Source of the DNA: Acinetobacter guerrae
Lineage (GTDB): Bacteria; Pseudomonadota; Gammaproteobacteria; Pseudomonadales; Moraxellaceae
Assembly: GCF_009372255.1 (NCBI RefSeq)
Contig: NZ_LXGN01000056.1
Location: forward strand, 248,001-312,000
Direction: 5' to 3'
Length of the DNA: 64,000 nt
In this document: positions 53,085 to 62,940 of the stretch, in pieces
Numbering within the stretch: the first letter of the stretch is position 1
How the letters are laid out: each line of letters begins with the position of its first letter
Program-made: the position numbers and the translations under genes
Notes under the pieces: generated by a model
Told to the model about the DNA's origin: nothing
Seen by the model: only the letters and a program-made list of their open reading frames with translations
The model's database searches: none

Positions 53085-53428
53085 AAAGGCAAATCATGGA
53101 AACAGAAGAACAGATCTCATTCACAAATAAAACAGCTTTTAGAAGAGTAGTTACTTATGCGATCTTAATTACGCTGGTATTTATCAGTGCCATGATGGTG
53201 GTGTTTCAGGTATTTGAATATCGCCATGATTATCGTGATTTGAGTTCTTATATTCGTGAGAAAGATGACCTGAATGCAGAATGGGGACGTTTACTGATCG
53301 AGCAACAAACCTTTGGCGCGACAGCACAAATTGGAACACGTGCAGTCACACAACTGCGAATGTTTTCTCCTCCTGCTGCACAAACCGTAGTAATTTCATT
53401 ACCCATGACTCCAGAGCAAAAAAAGTAA
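53081..53428 (+). CDS. ftsL: FtsL, cell-division protein
   Basis: A 115-residue bitopic protein starting MKRQIMETEEQ at the ATGA overlap with rsmH; a second Met at 53096 is possible. One TM segment is at about 25-47 (VVTYAILITLVFISAMMVVF). A periplasmic coiled-coil leucine-zipper-like region follows (YRDLSSYIREKDDLNAEWGRLLIEQQ), as in FtsL, which forms the FtsQLB complex that activates FtsWI. It lies directly before ftsI. Confidence 0.9.
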   Translation: MKRQIMETEEQISFTNKTAFRRVVTYAILITLVFISAMMVVFQVFEYRHDYRDLSSYIREKDDLNAEWGRLLIEQQTFGATAQIGTRAVTQLRMFSPPAAQTVVISLPMTPEQKK

Positions 53429-53438
53429 GGCATGCTGT

Positions 53439-55265
53439 ATGGTAGATAAGCGAATTAAGCAAACACGAAAAAAACAGCAGTCCATTACTGAAAAGCCAAC
53501 GCTTGCTTTTGATATGTGGCGTTTTTATTTGCTTTGGGGCACGGTACTTTTATGCTTTGTAGTGTTGGTAGCGCGAGCATTTTATGTTCAGGTTATTAAT
53601 AAAGACTTTTTGCAAAATAAAGCCAATGCCAATATTTTGCGTACCGAACAATTAAAATCGATGCGTGGTGTAATTAGCGATCGGCATGGCGTACCACTGG
53701 CGATAAGCACACCGATTATGAATGTCGTGATTGATCCGCGTGATTATTTTGAAACAAAAAAACAATACGAAGAAATTTCGGAAAAAATCAAGCAGGAACC
53801 TGAAAATGCACGTCGTTTAAGACGAGAGTTGCCTGATAAAAATTTAAATCTGGATGAACTGGCCGACGTGGTGGGTATTGATCGCGCTATCTTAAAGAAA
53901 ATGATGAATGATCGTCCGCGTTCACGTTATCTGGTTCTTAAAAAAGAAGTACCGCCACAGCAGACCGATGTAATTTTAAAACGTAATTTTCAGGGCGTTT
54001 ATACTGAAAAAAACTATAAACGCTATTATCCACAACCTCAACCAAATGCCCAAATTATTGGATTGACCAATAATGATGGCAAAGGGATTGAAGGTCTGGA
54101 AATGCAACTGAATAAACAACTTTCAGGTATTGATGGTGAGCAAAAAATCATTCGGGATAAGCATGGCAATCGGCTAAAAATTTCCGAAGTGATTAAAGAA
54201 GTGGAGCCAGGTGAGAATGTCACTTTAAGTATCGACTCACGGTTACAATATATTATGTACCGCGAATTAACCGCGGCAGGTGTAGCGAACAATGCGCGTT
54301 CTGCCTCAGCAATCGCTGTCGATGTCAAAACAGGCGAAATCTTGGCGATGAGCAGTTGGCCGTCATATAACCCAAATGACAAAAATGGTCTTTCCAATAA
54401 AGATGCCATGCGTAACCGCGGTGCAATTGATATGTTTGAGCCTGGCTCAACCATGAAGCCATTTACCATTTCCGCTGCGCTAGAAACAGGACAATACACT
54501 CCCAATAGTATTGTAAACACGTCACCGGGTTCGATGAAATTGGGTTGGCATACGATTCGTGATACCCATAACTACGGCACCTTAACCGTGAGTGGCGTGA
54601 TTATTAAATCTTCTAACGTGGGTTCTGCCAAAATAGCATTATCTCTACCTAAGGATACTTTACCTACATTCTTCCGTCGTGTTGGTTTCGGACAGCGATC
54701 GGCTGTGAAGTTTCCCGGTGAAAGTGGGGGATTACTGCTGCCTGCCAATCGTTTAAATCCATCACAATTGGGTACTATGGCCTATGGCTATGGTCTAAAT
54801 GCCACTATTTTGCAGGTGGCACAAGGCTACGCGATGCTTGCCAATCATGGGGTAAAAATGCCCCTTAGCTTGCGTAAGTTAGATGAAGTTCCAAAAGGTG
54901 AACAGGTGTTATCACCTAAGATTGCTGATGAAGTTTTATTGATGTTGGAGCAAGTTACCATGCCAGGTGGTACGGCACGACAAGCCAATATTCCAGGTTA
55001 TCGTGTTGGTGGTAAAACAGGGACGGCACATAAGTTACGTGCAGATGGTAAGGGCTATTCTAACAATGAATATCGGGCTTTATTTGCAGGGGTTGCGCCA
55101 GTGAGTGATCCGCGTTTGGCGATTATTGTTGTGGTGGAAAATCCACAAGGTCGTTATTACGGTGGTCTGGTTGCCGCCCCCGTATTTGCGAAAATCATGC
55201 AGGAGTCGTTACGTCTGATGAATGTGCCGCTGGATAAACCACTCGATACCCCAACTATTCAGTAA
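53439..55265 (+). CDS. ftsI: FtsI/PBP3, septal peptidoglycan transpeptidase
   Basis: A 608-residue class B penicillin-binding protein. A TM anchor is near 28-50, the pedestal domain has RGVISDRHGVPLAIS, and the transpeptidase has the catalytic STMK (Ser337) in EPGSTMKPF, SSN at about 389 and KTGTAHK near 525. It crosslinks septal peptidoglycan with FtsW. It is a beta-lactam target. The gene follows ftsL by ten bases and precedes murE by 11. Confidence 0.96.
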   Translation: MVDKRIKQTRKKQQSITEKPTLAFDMWRFYLLWGTVLLCFVVLVARAFYVQVINKDFLQNKANANILRTEQLKSMRGVISDRHGVPLAISTPIMNVVIDPRDYFETKKQYEEISEKIKQEPENARRLRRELPDKNLNLDELADVVGIDRAILKKMMNDRPRSRYLVLKKEVPPQQTDVILKRNFQGVYTEKNYKRYYPQPQPNAQIIGLTNNDGKGIEGLEMQLNKQLSGIDGEQKIIRDKHGNRLKISEVIKEVEPGENVTLSIDSRLQYIMYRELTAAGVANNARSASAIAVDVKTGEILAMSSWPSYNPNDKNGLSNKDAMRNRGAIDMFEPGSTMKPFTISAALETGQYTPNSIVNTSPGSMKLGWHTIRDTHNYGTLTVSGVIIKSSNVGSAKIALSLPKDTLPTFFRRVGFGQRSAVKFPGESGGLLLPANRLNPSQLGTMAYGYGLNATILQVAQGYAMLANHGVKMPLSLRKLDEVPKGEQVLSPKIADEVLLMLEQVTMPGGTARQANIPGYRVGGKTGTAHKLRADGKGYSNNEYRALFAGVAPVSDPRLAIIVVVENPQGRYYGGLVAAPVFAKIMQESLRLMNVPLDKPLDTPTIQ

Positions 55266-55276
55266 TCAGGTGAAAT

Positions 55277-56776
55277 ATGTCGATTTCTTTTCAAGATATT
55301 TATGCAAAAACAGTTGATGCTGAATGGTTAAAACAGCCATTTTCTGGATTTAATCTAGATAGCCGCAAGGTGCAAGTAGGGCAAATTTTTATTGCATTAA
55401 CAAGTTATTCTCAACCTGAAAAAACACTGGCTTTTGCGCAAAAAGCACTTGAATCTGGTGCGCTAGGGGTGATTAGTGAACAGTCTTTAGGTCTTGAAAA
55501 TGAATGGGTTTGCCCAGATGTTCGTGTGCAAATGGGCCAATGGCAGCGTGATTATCTGCAAAAAACCGATCCCGTACGCCCTGCCCGTGTTCTTGCTGTG
55601 ACGGGAACCAATGGTAAAACCACCATTTCACGTTTGATGGCAGAGTTAATGAGTCTGCAACAACAACGTTGTGCGGTATTTGGTACGACGGGTAATGGTA
55701 TTTTGCCTGATTTAAATCCATCGACACATACCACTTTAGATGCTTTGCAATTACAAATTTTATTGCATGATTATGCTAAACAGGGCGCAGGTTTTGCTTC
55801 GCTCGAGGCTAGTTCGCATGGCCTTGAACAAGGGCGTTTAAATGGTTGCGAAATTGAAATTGCAGTCTATTCGAACTTAAGCCGTGATCATCTGGATTAT
55901 CATGGCACGCTACAAGCATATGCAGAAGCAAAGTCAAGATTATTTGCATTTGAACAACTTAAAGTTGCGGTCATCAATCTGGATGATGATTACGCAGATT
56001 TAATGCTCAAGGTGGCAAAAAACAATCCATCTCAACCTAAAATCTATACGTATTCCCTGCAAAATCAAAGCGCAGATTATCTGGTACAGGCGGTCAATTA
56101 TCAGTTAGAAGGTGCGCAGATCCAATTGCGTAGTCCGCAAGGTGTGTTTGATATTCAAAGTCCATTTTTGGGACAATTCAATGTTGAAAATCTGATTGCG
56201 AGTCTTATTGCGGTTGAGGCTGCGGGTTTTGATCTGGCTGATTTGATTCAAACCGTGCCTAAACTTCAAGGTGCGCCCGGACGTATGCAAGTGATTCGTG
56301 ATGGTGAGCGTTTATTTGTCGTAGATTATGCGCATACCCCTGATGCATTGACACAAGTGCTAAATACCTTAAAACGACATACGCGTCATCAGCTCTGGGC
56401 ATTATTTGGTTGTGGTGGTGATCGTGACCGTGGTAAACGACCACTAATGACACAGGCTGCGCTAGATGCAGCAAATCCAGTCGTTTTGACTTCAGATAAT
56501 CCTCGAACTGAAGATCCAACACAAATTTTTTCAGATATGCGACAAGGCATAGATTTTAGTTTGCATGATACCTTTGAAATTCGCGATCGCCGCGAAGCGA
56601 TCAAATTTGCAGTCAATGAGGCCAAAAATGGTGATATTGTGGTGATTGCGGGTAAGGGACATGAAAATTATCAGGAAATTGATGGTGTGCGACACTGGTT
56701 TGATGATGTCGTAGAAGTTCAGGCTGCAATTGATGCACAGGCACATTCAGTTCATAGCGCGTATCCAGCACAATAG
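55277..56776 (+). CDS. murE: MurE, UDP-MurNAc-tripeptide synthetase
   Basis: A 499-residue Mur ligase. The ATP loop VTGTNGKTTISRL is at about 110-122, LEASSHGLEQGR and YSNLSRDHLDYHG follow, and DYAHTPDAL and TSDNPRTEDP near 410 are present. The DNPR motif is the marker for meso-diaminopimelate as the added amino acid, so the cell has DAP-type peptidoglycan. The carbamylated lysine is in the YAEAKSRLF stretch. Cytoplasmic. It follows ftsI by 11 bases. Confidence 0.96.
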   Translation: MSISFQDIYAKTVDAEWLKQPFSGFNLDSRKVQVGQIFIALTSYSQPEKTLAFAQKALESGALGVISEQSLGLENEWVCPDVRVQMGQWQRDYLQKTDPVRPARVLAVTGTNGKTTISRLMAELMSLQQQRCAVFGTTGNGILPDLNPSTHTTLDALQLQILLHDYAKQGAGFASLEASSHGLEQGRLNGCEIEIAVYSNLSRDHLDYHGTLQAYAEAKSRLFAFEQLKVAVINLDDDYADLMLKVAKNNPSQPKIYTYSLQNQSADYLVQAVNYQLEGAQIQLRSPQGVFDIQSPFLGQFNVENLIASLIAVEAAGFDLADLIQTVPKLQGAPGRMQVIRDGERLFVVDYAHTPDALTQVLNTLKRHTRHQLWALFGCGGDRDRGKRPLMTQAALDAANPVVLTSDNPRTEDPTQIFSDMRQGIDFSLHDTFEIRDRREAIKFAVNEAKNGDIVVIAGKGHENYQEIDGVRHWFDDVVEVQAAIDAQAHSVHSAYPAQ

Positions 56777-56784
56777 GCTTTTTT

Positions 56785-58191
56785 ATGCATACATCGACGA
56801 CGAGTACTGTAGAGCTGACTCCTTGGGCGGCAGAACAGTTGCAACAGGCAACGAATGGCTATTGGTATCAAGATAAAATACCTACTCAAACGATCAAACG
56901 GATCTTGACTGATTCGCGCCATGCGGAATTGGGTGATGCATTTTTAGCACTCAAAGGTGAACGCTTTGATGCACATGATTTTGTTGCACAAGTGGCTCAA
57001 AATGGTTGTCAGGTTGCAATTGTACAACATCCTGTAGATGTTGATATTGCTCAGCTTGTGGTGCCAGATACGCGTCTGGCATTGGGGTATTTAGGTGCAT
57101 ATCGCCGTGCCCAATATCCAGATTTAAAAGTTATTGCTTTGACTGGAAGCAGCGGTAAAACCACCACGAAAGAAATGTTGGGAAGTATTCTTGGTCAACT
57201 TGCACCAACTTTAGTGACTCGCGGTAATCTAAATAATGATTTAGGTGTGCCGATGATGTTGCTTGAGCTTAGACCTGAGCATCAATATGCAGTGATGGAA
57301 CTGGGTGCAAGCCATCAAGGTGAGATTGATTATACTTCCAAACTGGTACAGCCACAGGTTGCAGGTATTCTCAATATAGGGACTGCACATTTGGGTGAAT
57401 TTGGTGGGCGAGAGGGAATTTGTCGAGCAAAGTCAGAAATTTATAGGCACATTGCAAAAAATGGTGTATCCATTATTCCCGCAGAAGATGATTTTACTGC
57501 ACAAATTCGTCAAGCTGTGCAAACCACCCAACAACTTTCTTTTGGTGCAGGAGGCGATGTCTTTGCAACCAATATTCAGTTGAATGCCCAATCCAGTGAA
57601 TTTGAATTACATACACCACAGGGCGTAAGTGATATCAACTTACCTTTTGCAGGTTTACATAATGTGCATAATGCCACTGCGGCTACGGTTTTTGCACTTG
57701 CTATTGGCATTAAGCTTGATGATATTGTCAAAGGTTTGGAACATGCAAAAGGCGCAAAAGGTCGGCTGAACTTTCTTCAACGGCAACAATATCTCTTTAT
57801 TGACGATACTTATAATGCCAATCCAACATCCATGCGCGCTGCGGCTGAAGTACTCAGTCAACAAACCGGCTTTAAAGTCATGGTCATGGGCGATATTGGT
57901 GAATTGGGCGATGCTAGCCTGCAAGAGCATCATGATCTAGGGCGTGATCTGGTTGATTACAATCTAGATATAATTGTGGCGGTTGGTGAATTTGCCCAAG
58001 CAGCCTTCGCGGGAGCTTCACAAAGTGGTAATGCCTCAAAATTGAAAGCATTTCCAACTCAAGCAGATGCGCTTACTTTTTTAATTAATTTAATTCAACA
58101 ACATCAACCCGAGTCAATGAGTTTCCTGTTTAAGGGCTCTCGTTATACCCATATGGAAACGTTGATGGCAGATTTGATGGAGAAACTTTAG
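56785..58191 (+). CDS. murF: MurF, UDP-MurNAc-pentapeptide synthetase
   Basis: A 468-residue Mur ligase that adds D-Ala-D-Ala. Visible motifs are RILTDSRHAELGDAFLALKG, the ATP loop ALTGSSGKTTTKEM, VTRGNLNNDLGVPMMLL, ELGASHQGEIDY, the FIDDTYNANPTSMRAA motif near residue 340 and VMGDIGELGDASLQEH. Length is normal. Its stop codon is immediately followed by the mraY ATG, so the two are translationally coupled. Confidence 0.96.
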   Translation: MHTSTTSTVELTPWAAEQLQQATNGYWYQDKIPTQTIKRILTDSRHAELGDAFLALKGERFDAHDFVAQVAQNGCQVAIVQHPVDVDIAQLVVPDTRLALGYLGAYRRAQYPDLKVIALTGSSGKTTTKEMLGSILGQLAPTLVTRGNLNNDLGVPMMLLELRPEHQYAVMELGASHQGEIDYTSKLVQPQVAGILNIGTAHLGEFGGREGICRAKSEIYRHIAKNGVSIIPAEDDFTAQIRQAVQTTQQLSFGAGGDVFATNIQLNAQSSEFELHTPQGVSDINLPFAGLHNVHNATAATVFALAIGIKLDDIVKGLEHAKGAKGRLNFLQRQQYLFIDDTYNANPTSMRAAAEVLSQQTGFKVMVMGDIGELGDASLQEHHDLGRDLVDYNLDIIVAVGEFAQAAFAGASQSGNASKLKAFPTQADALTFLINLIQQHQPESMSFLFKGSRYTHMETLMADLMEKL

Positions 58192-59310
58192 ATGCTGTTA
58201 TGGCTATTTGAACATCTTGCGGGCTATAACAGCTCGTTTCAGGTGGTTCGATATTTAACCTTGCGTTCTTTACTCAGCATATTGACTGCACTGGCAATTG
58301 GTTGGCTGCTTGGCCCTGTGATGATTCGAAAATTACAGGCACTCAAGTATGGCCAAGCGGTGAGTTCATATGCGCCTGAAAACCATGCCAAAAAAATGGG
58401 TACACCGACCATGGGTGGCGTACTTATTCTTTTATCAATTGGTATCAGTACCTTGCTTTGGGCAGATTTATCCAATCCATATGTCTGGATTGTGCTTGGC
58501 GTGATGGTGGTCTTTGGTGCAGTGGGTTGGGCGGATGACTGGATTAAAATTCGTTATAAAGACAATGCTGGTTTGCCTGCACGTAAAAAGTTTTTCTGGA
58601 CATCGCTGGCTTCAATTGGTGCGGGTATTGCACTATATGTGATTGCGGTTCATCAGCCGAATCCGATTCATACCGCCAATATGTTGGACTTGTTGATTCC
58701 TTTTTTCAAAAATCTCTCGATTCCATTGTCTGCTGTGCCATTGGGAATTGCATTTATTATTTTCACTTATTTAGTGATTAATGGTGCTTCCAATGCAGTC
58801 AACTTGACCGATGGGCTAGATGGTCTGGCGATTATGCCGATTGTCATGGTTGCAGCAGGTTTAGGTGTGTTTGCTTATTTGGCTGGTGACATTCGTTTTG
58901 CCAACTATTTACATATTCCTTATGTAAAATACACTTCTGAACTGGTCGTGATTTGTTCTGCGATGGTTGGGGCTGGTCTTGCATTTTTATGGTACAACGC
59001 ACATCCTGCTCAAATCTTCATGGGTGATGTCGGTGCTTTGGCACTCGGTGCAATGCTTGGTACGATTGCGGTAATGGTGCGTCAGGAAATCGTTTTTGCG
59101 ATTATGGGTGGCGTATTTGTGATGGAAGCGATTTCAGTCTTCTTGCAAATCGGTTCATTGCGCATGCGTAATAAGCGCGTGTTTTTGATGGCGCCGTTGC
59201 ATCATCATTATGAAAAACAAGGTTGGAAAGAAACGCAGGTCGTGATTCGGTTCTGGATTATTACTATTATGCTGGTGGTTTTTGGTCTAATGACTTTAAA
59301 ATTACGTTAA
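58192..59310 (+). CDS. mraY: MraY, phospho-MurNAc-pentapeptide translocase
   Basis: A 372-residue membrane enzyme with ten TM segments that transfers phospho-MurNAc-pentapeptide to undecaprenyl phosphate, forming lipid I. The family motifs [16 protein letters not shown], the active-site aspartates in [28 protein letters not shown] and the [19 protein letters not shown] loop are all present. It is the last gene of the cluster here; murD and ftsW do not follow. A terminator lies 17 bases after the stop. Confidence 0.97.
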   Translation: MLLWLFEHLAGYNSSFQVVRYLTLRSLLSILTALAIGWLLGPVMIRKLQALKYGQAVSSYAPENHAKKMGTPTMGGVLILLSIGISTLLWADLSNPYVWIVLGVMVVFGAVGWADDWIKIRYKDNAGLPARKKFFWTSLASIGAGIALYVIAVHQPNPIHTANMLDLLIPFFKNLSIPLSAVPLGIAFIIFTYLVINGASNAVNLTDGLDGLAIMPIVMVAAGLGVFAYLAGDIRFANYLHIPYVKYTSELVVICSAMVGAGLAFLWYNAHPAQIFMGDVGALALGAMLGTIAVMVRQEIVFAIMGGVFVMEAISVFLQIGSLRMRNKRVFLMAPLHHHYEKQGWKETQVVIRFWIITIMLVVFGLMTLKLR

Positions 59311-59325
59311 GCTGAAAGCGTTCCA

Positions 59326-59352
59326 AAGAGCCAGCGTTGCTGGCTTTTTTTA
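59326..59352 (+). terminator. Terminator after mraY
   Basis: AGCCAGC-gtt-GCTGGCT then seven Ts. Confidence 0.88.
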
Positions 59353-59366
59353 TATGAGAGAAAATC

Positions 59367-60170
59367 ATGAGTGTGTTGATGTGTCCTGTGTGTCGTCAGG
59401 CTTTAAATTTGGTACAGCGCACATGGCGATGTGAACAGGGGCATAGTTATGATCTGGCCAAGCAGGGCTACGTTAACTTACATGTAGTTCAACACAAACA
59501 TAGTAAAACACCAGGGGATACACCTGAATCTGTGTTGGCACGTCGTTCTTTTTTATCGAATGGTTTTTATCAGCCTTTACGTGATGCAGTCGTGGCTCAA
59601 TTACAGCAGTATCAACTTGATACTTTGCTAGATATTGGTTGTGGTGAAGGTTATTACACGTCTGCGATGCAACAGCAAGTCCAGCAATGTATTGGGCTAG
59701 ATATTGCAAAAACGGCAGTTCAGCGCGCCGCTAAACTTAACCCTCAAGTCACTTGGGTGGTGGGAACGGGAGCGACCTTGCCTGTACTCGATCAAAGTAT
59801 TGATATTTGTACAAGTCTATTTAGCCCGATTCCAAAAGATGAAATTTTAAGGGTGTTAAAATCAAAGGGTTATTTATTGGTGGTGACACCAGCACTAGAG
59901 CATTTATATGCGCTACGTGAAGCTTTATTTGATGAGGTAAAACCGCATCAACCTCATAAGTTTGTTGAACAGCTACAATCAGATTTTGAGTTGGTGTTGG
60001 AGCAACCCATTGAGAGTTCATTTAGCTTAGAACAAGATCAGTTAAAAAACCTGATTGCCATGACACCATATGCTTATAAAGCCAAACCTGAAAAAAGACA
60101 GCAATTGGAACAGCAAACCCAGTTTAAACTAACAGCGCATTTTCAAATATATCTTTTTCAAAAGAAATAA
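59367..60170 (+). CDS. rlmA: RlmA-type 23S rRNA guanine methyltransferase
   Basis: A 267-residue protein. The N-terminal zinc finger CPVCRQAL (Cys6, Cys9) to CEQGHSYD (Cys22, His26) is specific for RlmA. QGYVNLHVVQHKHSKTPGDT follows, then the SAM-binding LDIGCGEGYYTSAM. In E. coli the enzyme methylates N1 of guanosine 745 in 23S rRNA. It lies after the mraY terminator in place of murD. Confidence 0.92.
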   Translation: MSVLMCPVCRQALNLVQRTWRCEQGHSYDLAKQGYVNLHVVQHKHSKTPGDTPESVLARRSFLSNGFYQPLRDAVVAQLQQYQLDTLLDIGCGEGYYTSAMQQQVQQCIGLDIAKTAVQRAAKLNPQVTWVVGTGATLPVLDQSIDICTSLFSPIPKDEILRVLKSKGYLLVVTPALEHLYALREALFDEVKPHQPHKFVEQLQSDFELVLEQPIESSFSLEQDQLKNLIAMTPYAYKAKPEKRQQLEQQTQFKLTAHFQIYLFQKK

Positions 60171-60193
60171 AGCCATCTTAGAAGATGGCTTTA
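60167..60193. terminator. Terminator between rlmA and ponA
   Basis: AGCCATCTT-ag-AAGATGGCT with short A and T runs on either side, between convergent genes. Confidence 0.75.
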
Positions 60194-60212
60194 AAATTGT
60201 CGTTTGATTGAC

Positions 60213-62777
60213 TTAGGTGACTTGGTGAATTAAACCTTCAAGTGCATCGCGTTTGGGAGGTTCCTGATGTTTAGGTTGGTTCTGATTCAGGGCCGGTGGG
60301 GTCTGTTCAGAAGGAACTAGAATTTCCTCTCCTGGTAAGTCAGCAAAGTCATTATCAGGTGTGGTCACAGGTGCTTTTGGCGCAGGCACATATAAAGGGC
60401 GCGCAAGCGGTGGTGAAGTGCGATTTGTACTGCTCTTACTGCTATTTTCTTGAAGGCTTGGTTGTTCGCGGGAAATAGGTGCTTTGGCATCTTTATCAAA
60501 TTGAACCCATGAGGATGCTGTCCCTTGTAAGGATTTATCCATAAAGTTAATCCAGATTGGAAGTGCCGCAATACCACCATATTCGCGTCGTCCCAATGTA
60601 GTTGGGCGGTCAAAGCCTACCCAAGCTACAGAAACTAACTTGCCATTGAAACCTGCAAACCATGCGTCTTTGGCATCGTTGGTTGTACCAGTTTTACCAC
60701 CTAAATCATCACGACCAATTTTGAGTGCTGCACGTCCTGTACCGTGTTGAATTACATCACGTAAAATATTGGCCATATCATAGGCCGAGCTAGATTTTAA
60801 AATACGTTGCGCCTGACGATAATCACCAGAATTACTTGTTGCTTGGGTTTGTGATGCTGTGTTGTTTGTCGCTTCGGTCTGCATATTTTGATTGGTTACT
60901 TCAATCACCTCATCATCAGGAGTTTGCGCTTTTTGCTCATCCGTAACGGTGTTTTCAGTCTCATTAATGCAAGAAATACACGCATATTCAGGTTTGGCCT
61001 CAAAAATTACTTTACCGTAAGCATCTTCAATACGGCTAATAAAATAAGGTTGTACACGATAGCCGCCATTGGCAAAAGTGGCATAACCCGTCGCCATTTG
61101 TACAGGAAGTACCTGTGGCGTTCCAAGTGCAATTGTAAAGTTACGTGGAATCTGATTTTCCTGTAAACCGAAGTCCATGAGTAATTGGCGCGCACGCTCA
61201 ACGCCAACACTTTGTAGTAAGCGTACAGAGACCGTATTTCGTGATAAATATAAAGCACGACGTAACGGGATCATCCCCAAGTAGCGACCATCTGAGTTCT
61301 TTGGTGACCAACGACCAATACTAATCGGGTTATCATTGACCATTGTATAGGGTGTCATGCCACGTTCTAATGCTAATGCATATATAAACGGCTTGATGGT
61401 TGAACCAGGTTGACGCCAACCTTGTAACGCACGATTAAATTTGGATTGATAAAAATTATATCCCCCAACAATGGCTTCAATCGCACCATCATTTGGGTTT
61501 AAAGCAATCAGTTGTCCTTGCGCACGCGGAATTTGTACTAACGCCCAAGAGGTTTTTTCTGCATTTGGGCGTAAACGGACAATATCTTTAACTTTAACGA
61601 TCTGTGAAGCACGGCTTGGTGCTGCTCCTACGCTATTGGCATTTTGATAAGGTCTGGCCCAAGACATACCTGACCAAGGAACAGTGATCGTTGATCCATC
61701 CTGCATTAATGCTTCAAAAGTCGAGTTATTGACTTTAGTCACTTGCGCAGGATACGTATTGGCATAAGCCATAAATGAATTTAAAGGTTTATCGTGTGCT
61801 TCAGCACCACGCCAACCATGACGACGATCATAGGCTTCCAGACCATCCTGAACTGCCTGTTCGGCATAAGCCTGACGTTTGCTATCAATCGTAGTATAAA
61901 CTTTGTAGCCTGAATCGATTGCTTGTTCACCAAATTTTTCGACCAGTTCAGAACGCACCATTTCACCAACATAAGGAAAACGATTAGCAATTCCACGGTC
62001 TGGCATATCAAGTTTAATGGGTTCAGCAACTGCAGTTTGATACTGTGCCTGAGTGATATAACCCAGTTGTAGCATACGACCCAAAATCCAGTTACGACGT
62101 TCTAAAGCTCGTTCAGGATTCGCAACAGGATTGAAACGCGACGGTGCTTTAGGTAAACCTGCTAGCATCGCCATTTCTGCAATACTGAGTTGATCTAATG
62201 TTTTGTTATAATAAATTTTTGCAGCAGCGGCGATACCGTAGGCATTTTTACCTAAAAAGATTTTATTGACATACAACGTCAAAATTTCTTCTTTACTTAA
62301 ATTTTGTTCAATTTTCCGAGCTAAAAAGATTTCGGTAAGTTTACGCTTTAAAGTACGTTCTGGGCTTAAATAATAATTCTTGGCCACCTGCATGGTAATC
62401 GTAGAGCCACCTGTCTGCACATCAGAACCTGTAATGGTTTCACTGACTGCGCGACCTAAACCTTTAAAGCTGATGCCACTATGCTCAAAAAAAGAAGAAT
62501 CTTCGGCTGCAAGAAAGGCATGGATAAAGGTCGGTGGGATTTGATTATATTCTACGGGCACAGAAAGTTTGCCGCCATATTCTGAGATTAGCTCATTATC
62601 AGCCGTATAAACTTGCAGCGGTTTAAGTAAAGGCGCTTTTTTTAAAGAGCTCATTTCAGGCAGTGATGGCGCAATATAGAGATACATGCCATAAAAACCC
62701 ATAGGAATTGAGACTAATATAATGATAAGTACCAAAAAAAATGGATGAACATGACCTGAACTGGATAGCTTTTTCAT
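60213..62777 (-). CDS. ponA: PBP1a, bifunctional penicillin-binding protein
   Basis: An 854-residue class A PBP. A TM anchor is at about 12-34, the glycosyltransferase has EDSSFFEHSGISFKGLGRA (about residues 92-110), and TGGSTITMQVAKNYYLSPER follows. The transpeptidase has GSTIKPF with the catalytic Ser, SRNTVSVRLL and KTGTTNDAKDAW. An OB/linker domain lies between. A Gln/Thr/Asn-rich insertion (about 600-660) and a Pro/Ser-rich tail, both probably disordered, are noteworthy. It polymerises and crosslinks peptidoglycan. It diverges from pilM, the usual ponA-pilMNOPQ arrangement. Confidence 0.95.
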   Translation of the reverse strand: MKKLSSSGHVHPFFLVLIIILVSIPMGFYGMYLYIAPSLPEMSSLKKAPLLKPLQVYTADNELISEYGGKLSVPVEYNQIPPTFIHAFLAAEDSSFFEHSGISFKGLGRAVSETITGSDVQTGGSTITMQVAKNYYLSPERTLKRKLTEIFLARKIEQNLSKEEILTLYVNKIFLGKNAYGIAAAAKIYYNKTLDQLSIAEMAMLAGLPKAPSRFNPVANPERALERRNWILGRMLQLGYITQAQYQTAVAEPIKLDMPDRGIANRFPYVGEMVRSELVEKFGEQAIDSGYKVYTTIDSKRQAYAEQAVQDGLEAYDRRHGWRGAEAHDKPLNSFMAYANTYPAQVTKVNNSTFEALMQDGSTITVPWSGMSWARPYQNANSVGAAPSRASQIVKVKDIVRLRPNAEKTSWALVQIPRAQGQLIALNPNDGAIEAIVGGYNFYQSKFNRALQGWRQPGSTIKPFIYALALERGMTPYTMVNDNPISIGRWSPKNSDGRYLGMIPLRRALYLSRNTVSVRLLQSVGVERARQLLMDFGLQENQIPRNFTIALGTPQVLPVQMATGYATFANGGYRVQPYFISRIEDAYGKVIFEAKPEYACISCINETENTVTDEQKAQTPDDEVIEVTNQNMQTEATNNTASQTQATSNSGDYRQAQRILKSSSAYDMANILRDVIQHGTGRAALKIGRDDLGGKTGTTNDAKDAWFAGFNGKLVSVAWVGFDRPTTLGRREYGGIAALPIWINFMDKSLQGTASSWVQFDKDAKAPISREQPSLQENSSKSSTNRTSPPLARPLYVPAPKAPVTTPDNDFADLPGEEILVPSEQTPPALNQNQPKHQEPPKRDALEGLIHQVT

Positions 62778-62940
62778 AACAAGTAAGTTTTAATAAGAGC
62801 TAATAGCAAACGAATTGATGGTCAGTATATCCTTTAGACATGCGGATTGTTAGATGCCTTATTGTATCCGTATAAAATTAGAGACCGAGATCAGCTTGTT
62901 GTTTTGTTTGGGGATAAAAAAATAATAGGATAATGCTATC

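Noticed and set aside
54038..54520. 160-residue minus-strand ORF opposite ftsI
   Set aside because: It lies inside a clearly real gene and its translation has no family features; it is an antisense shadow.
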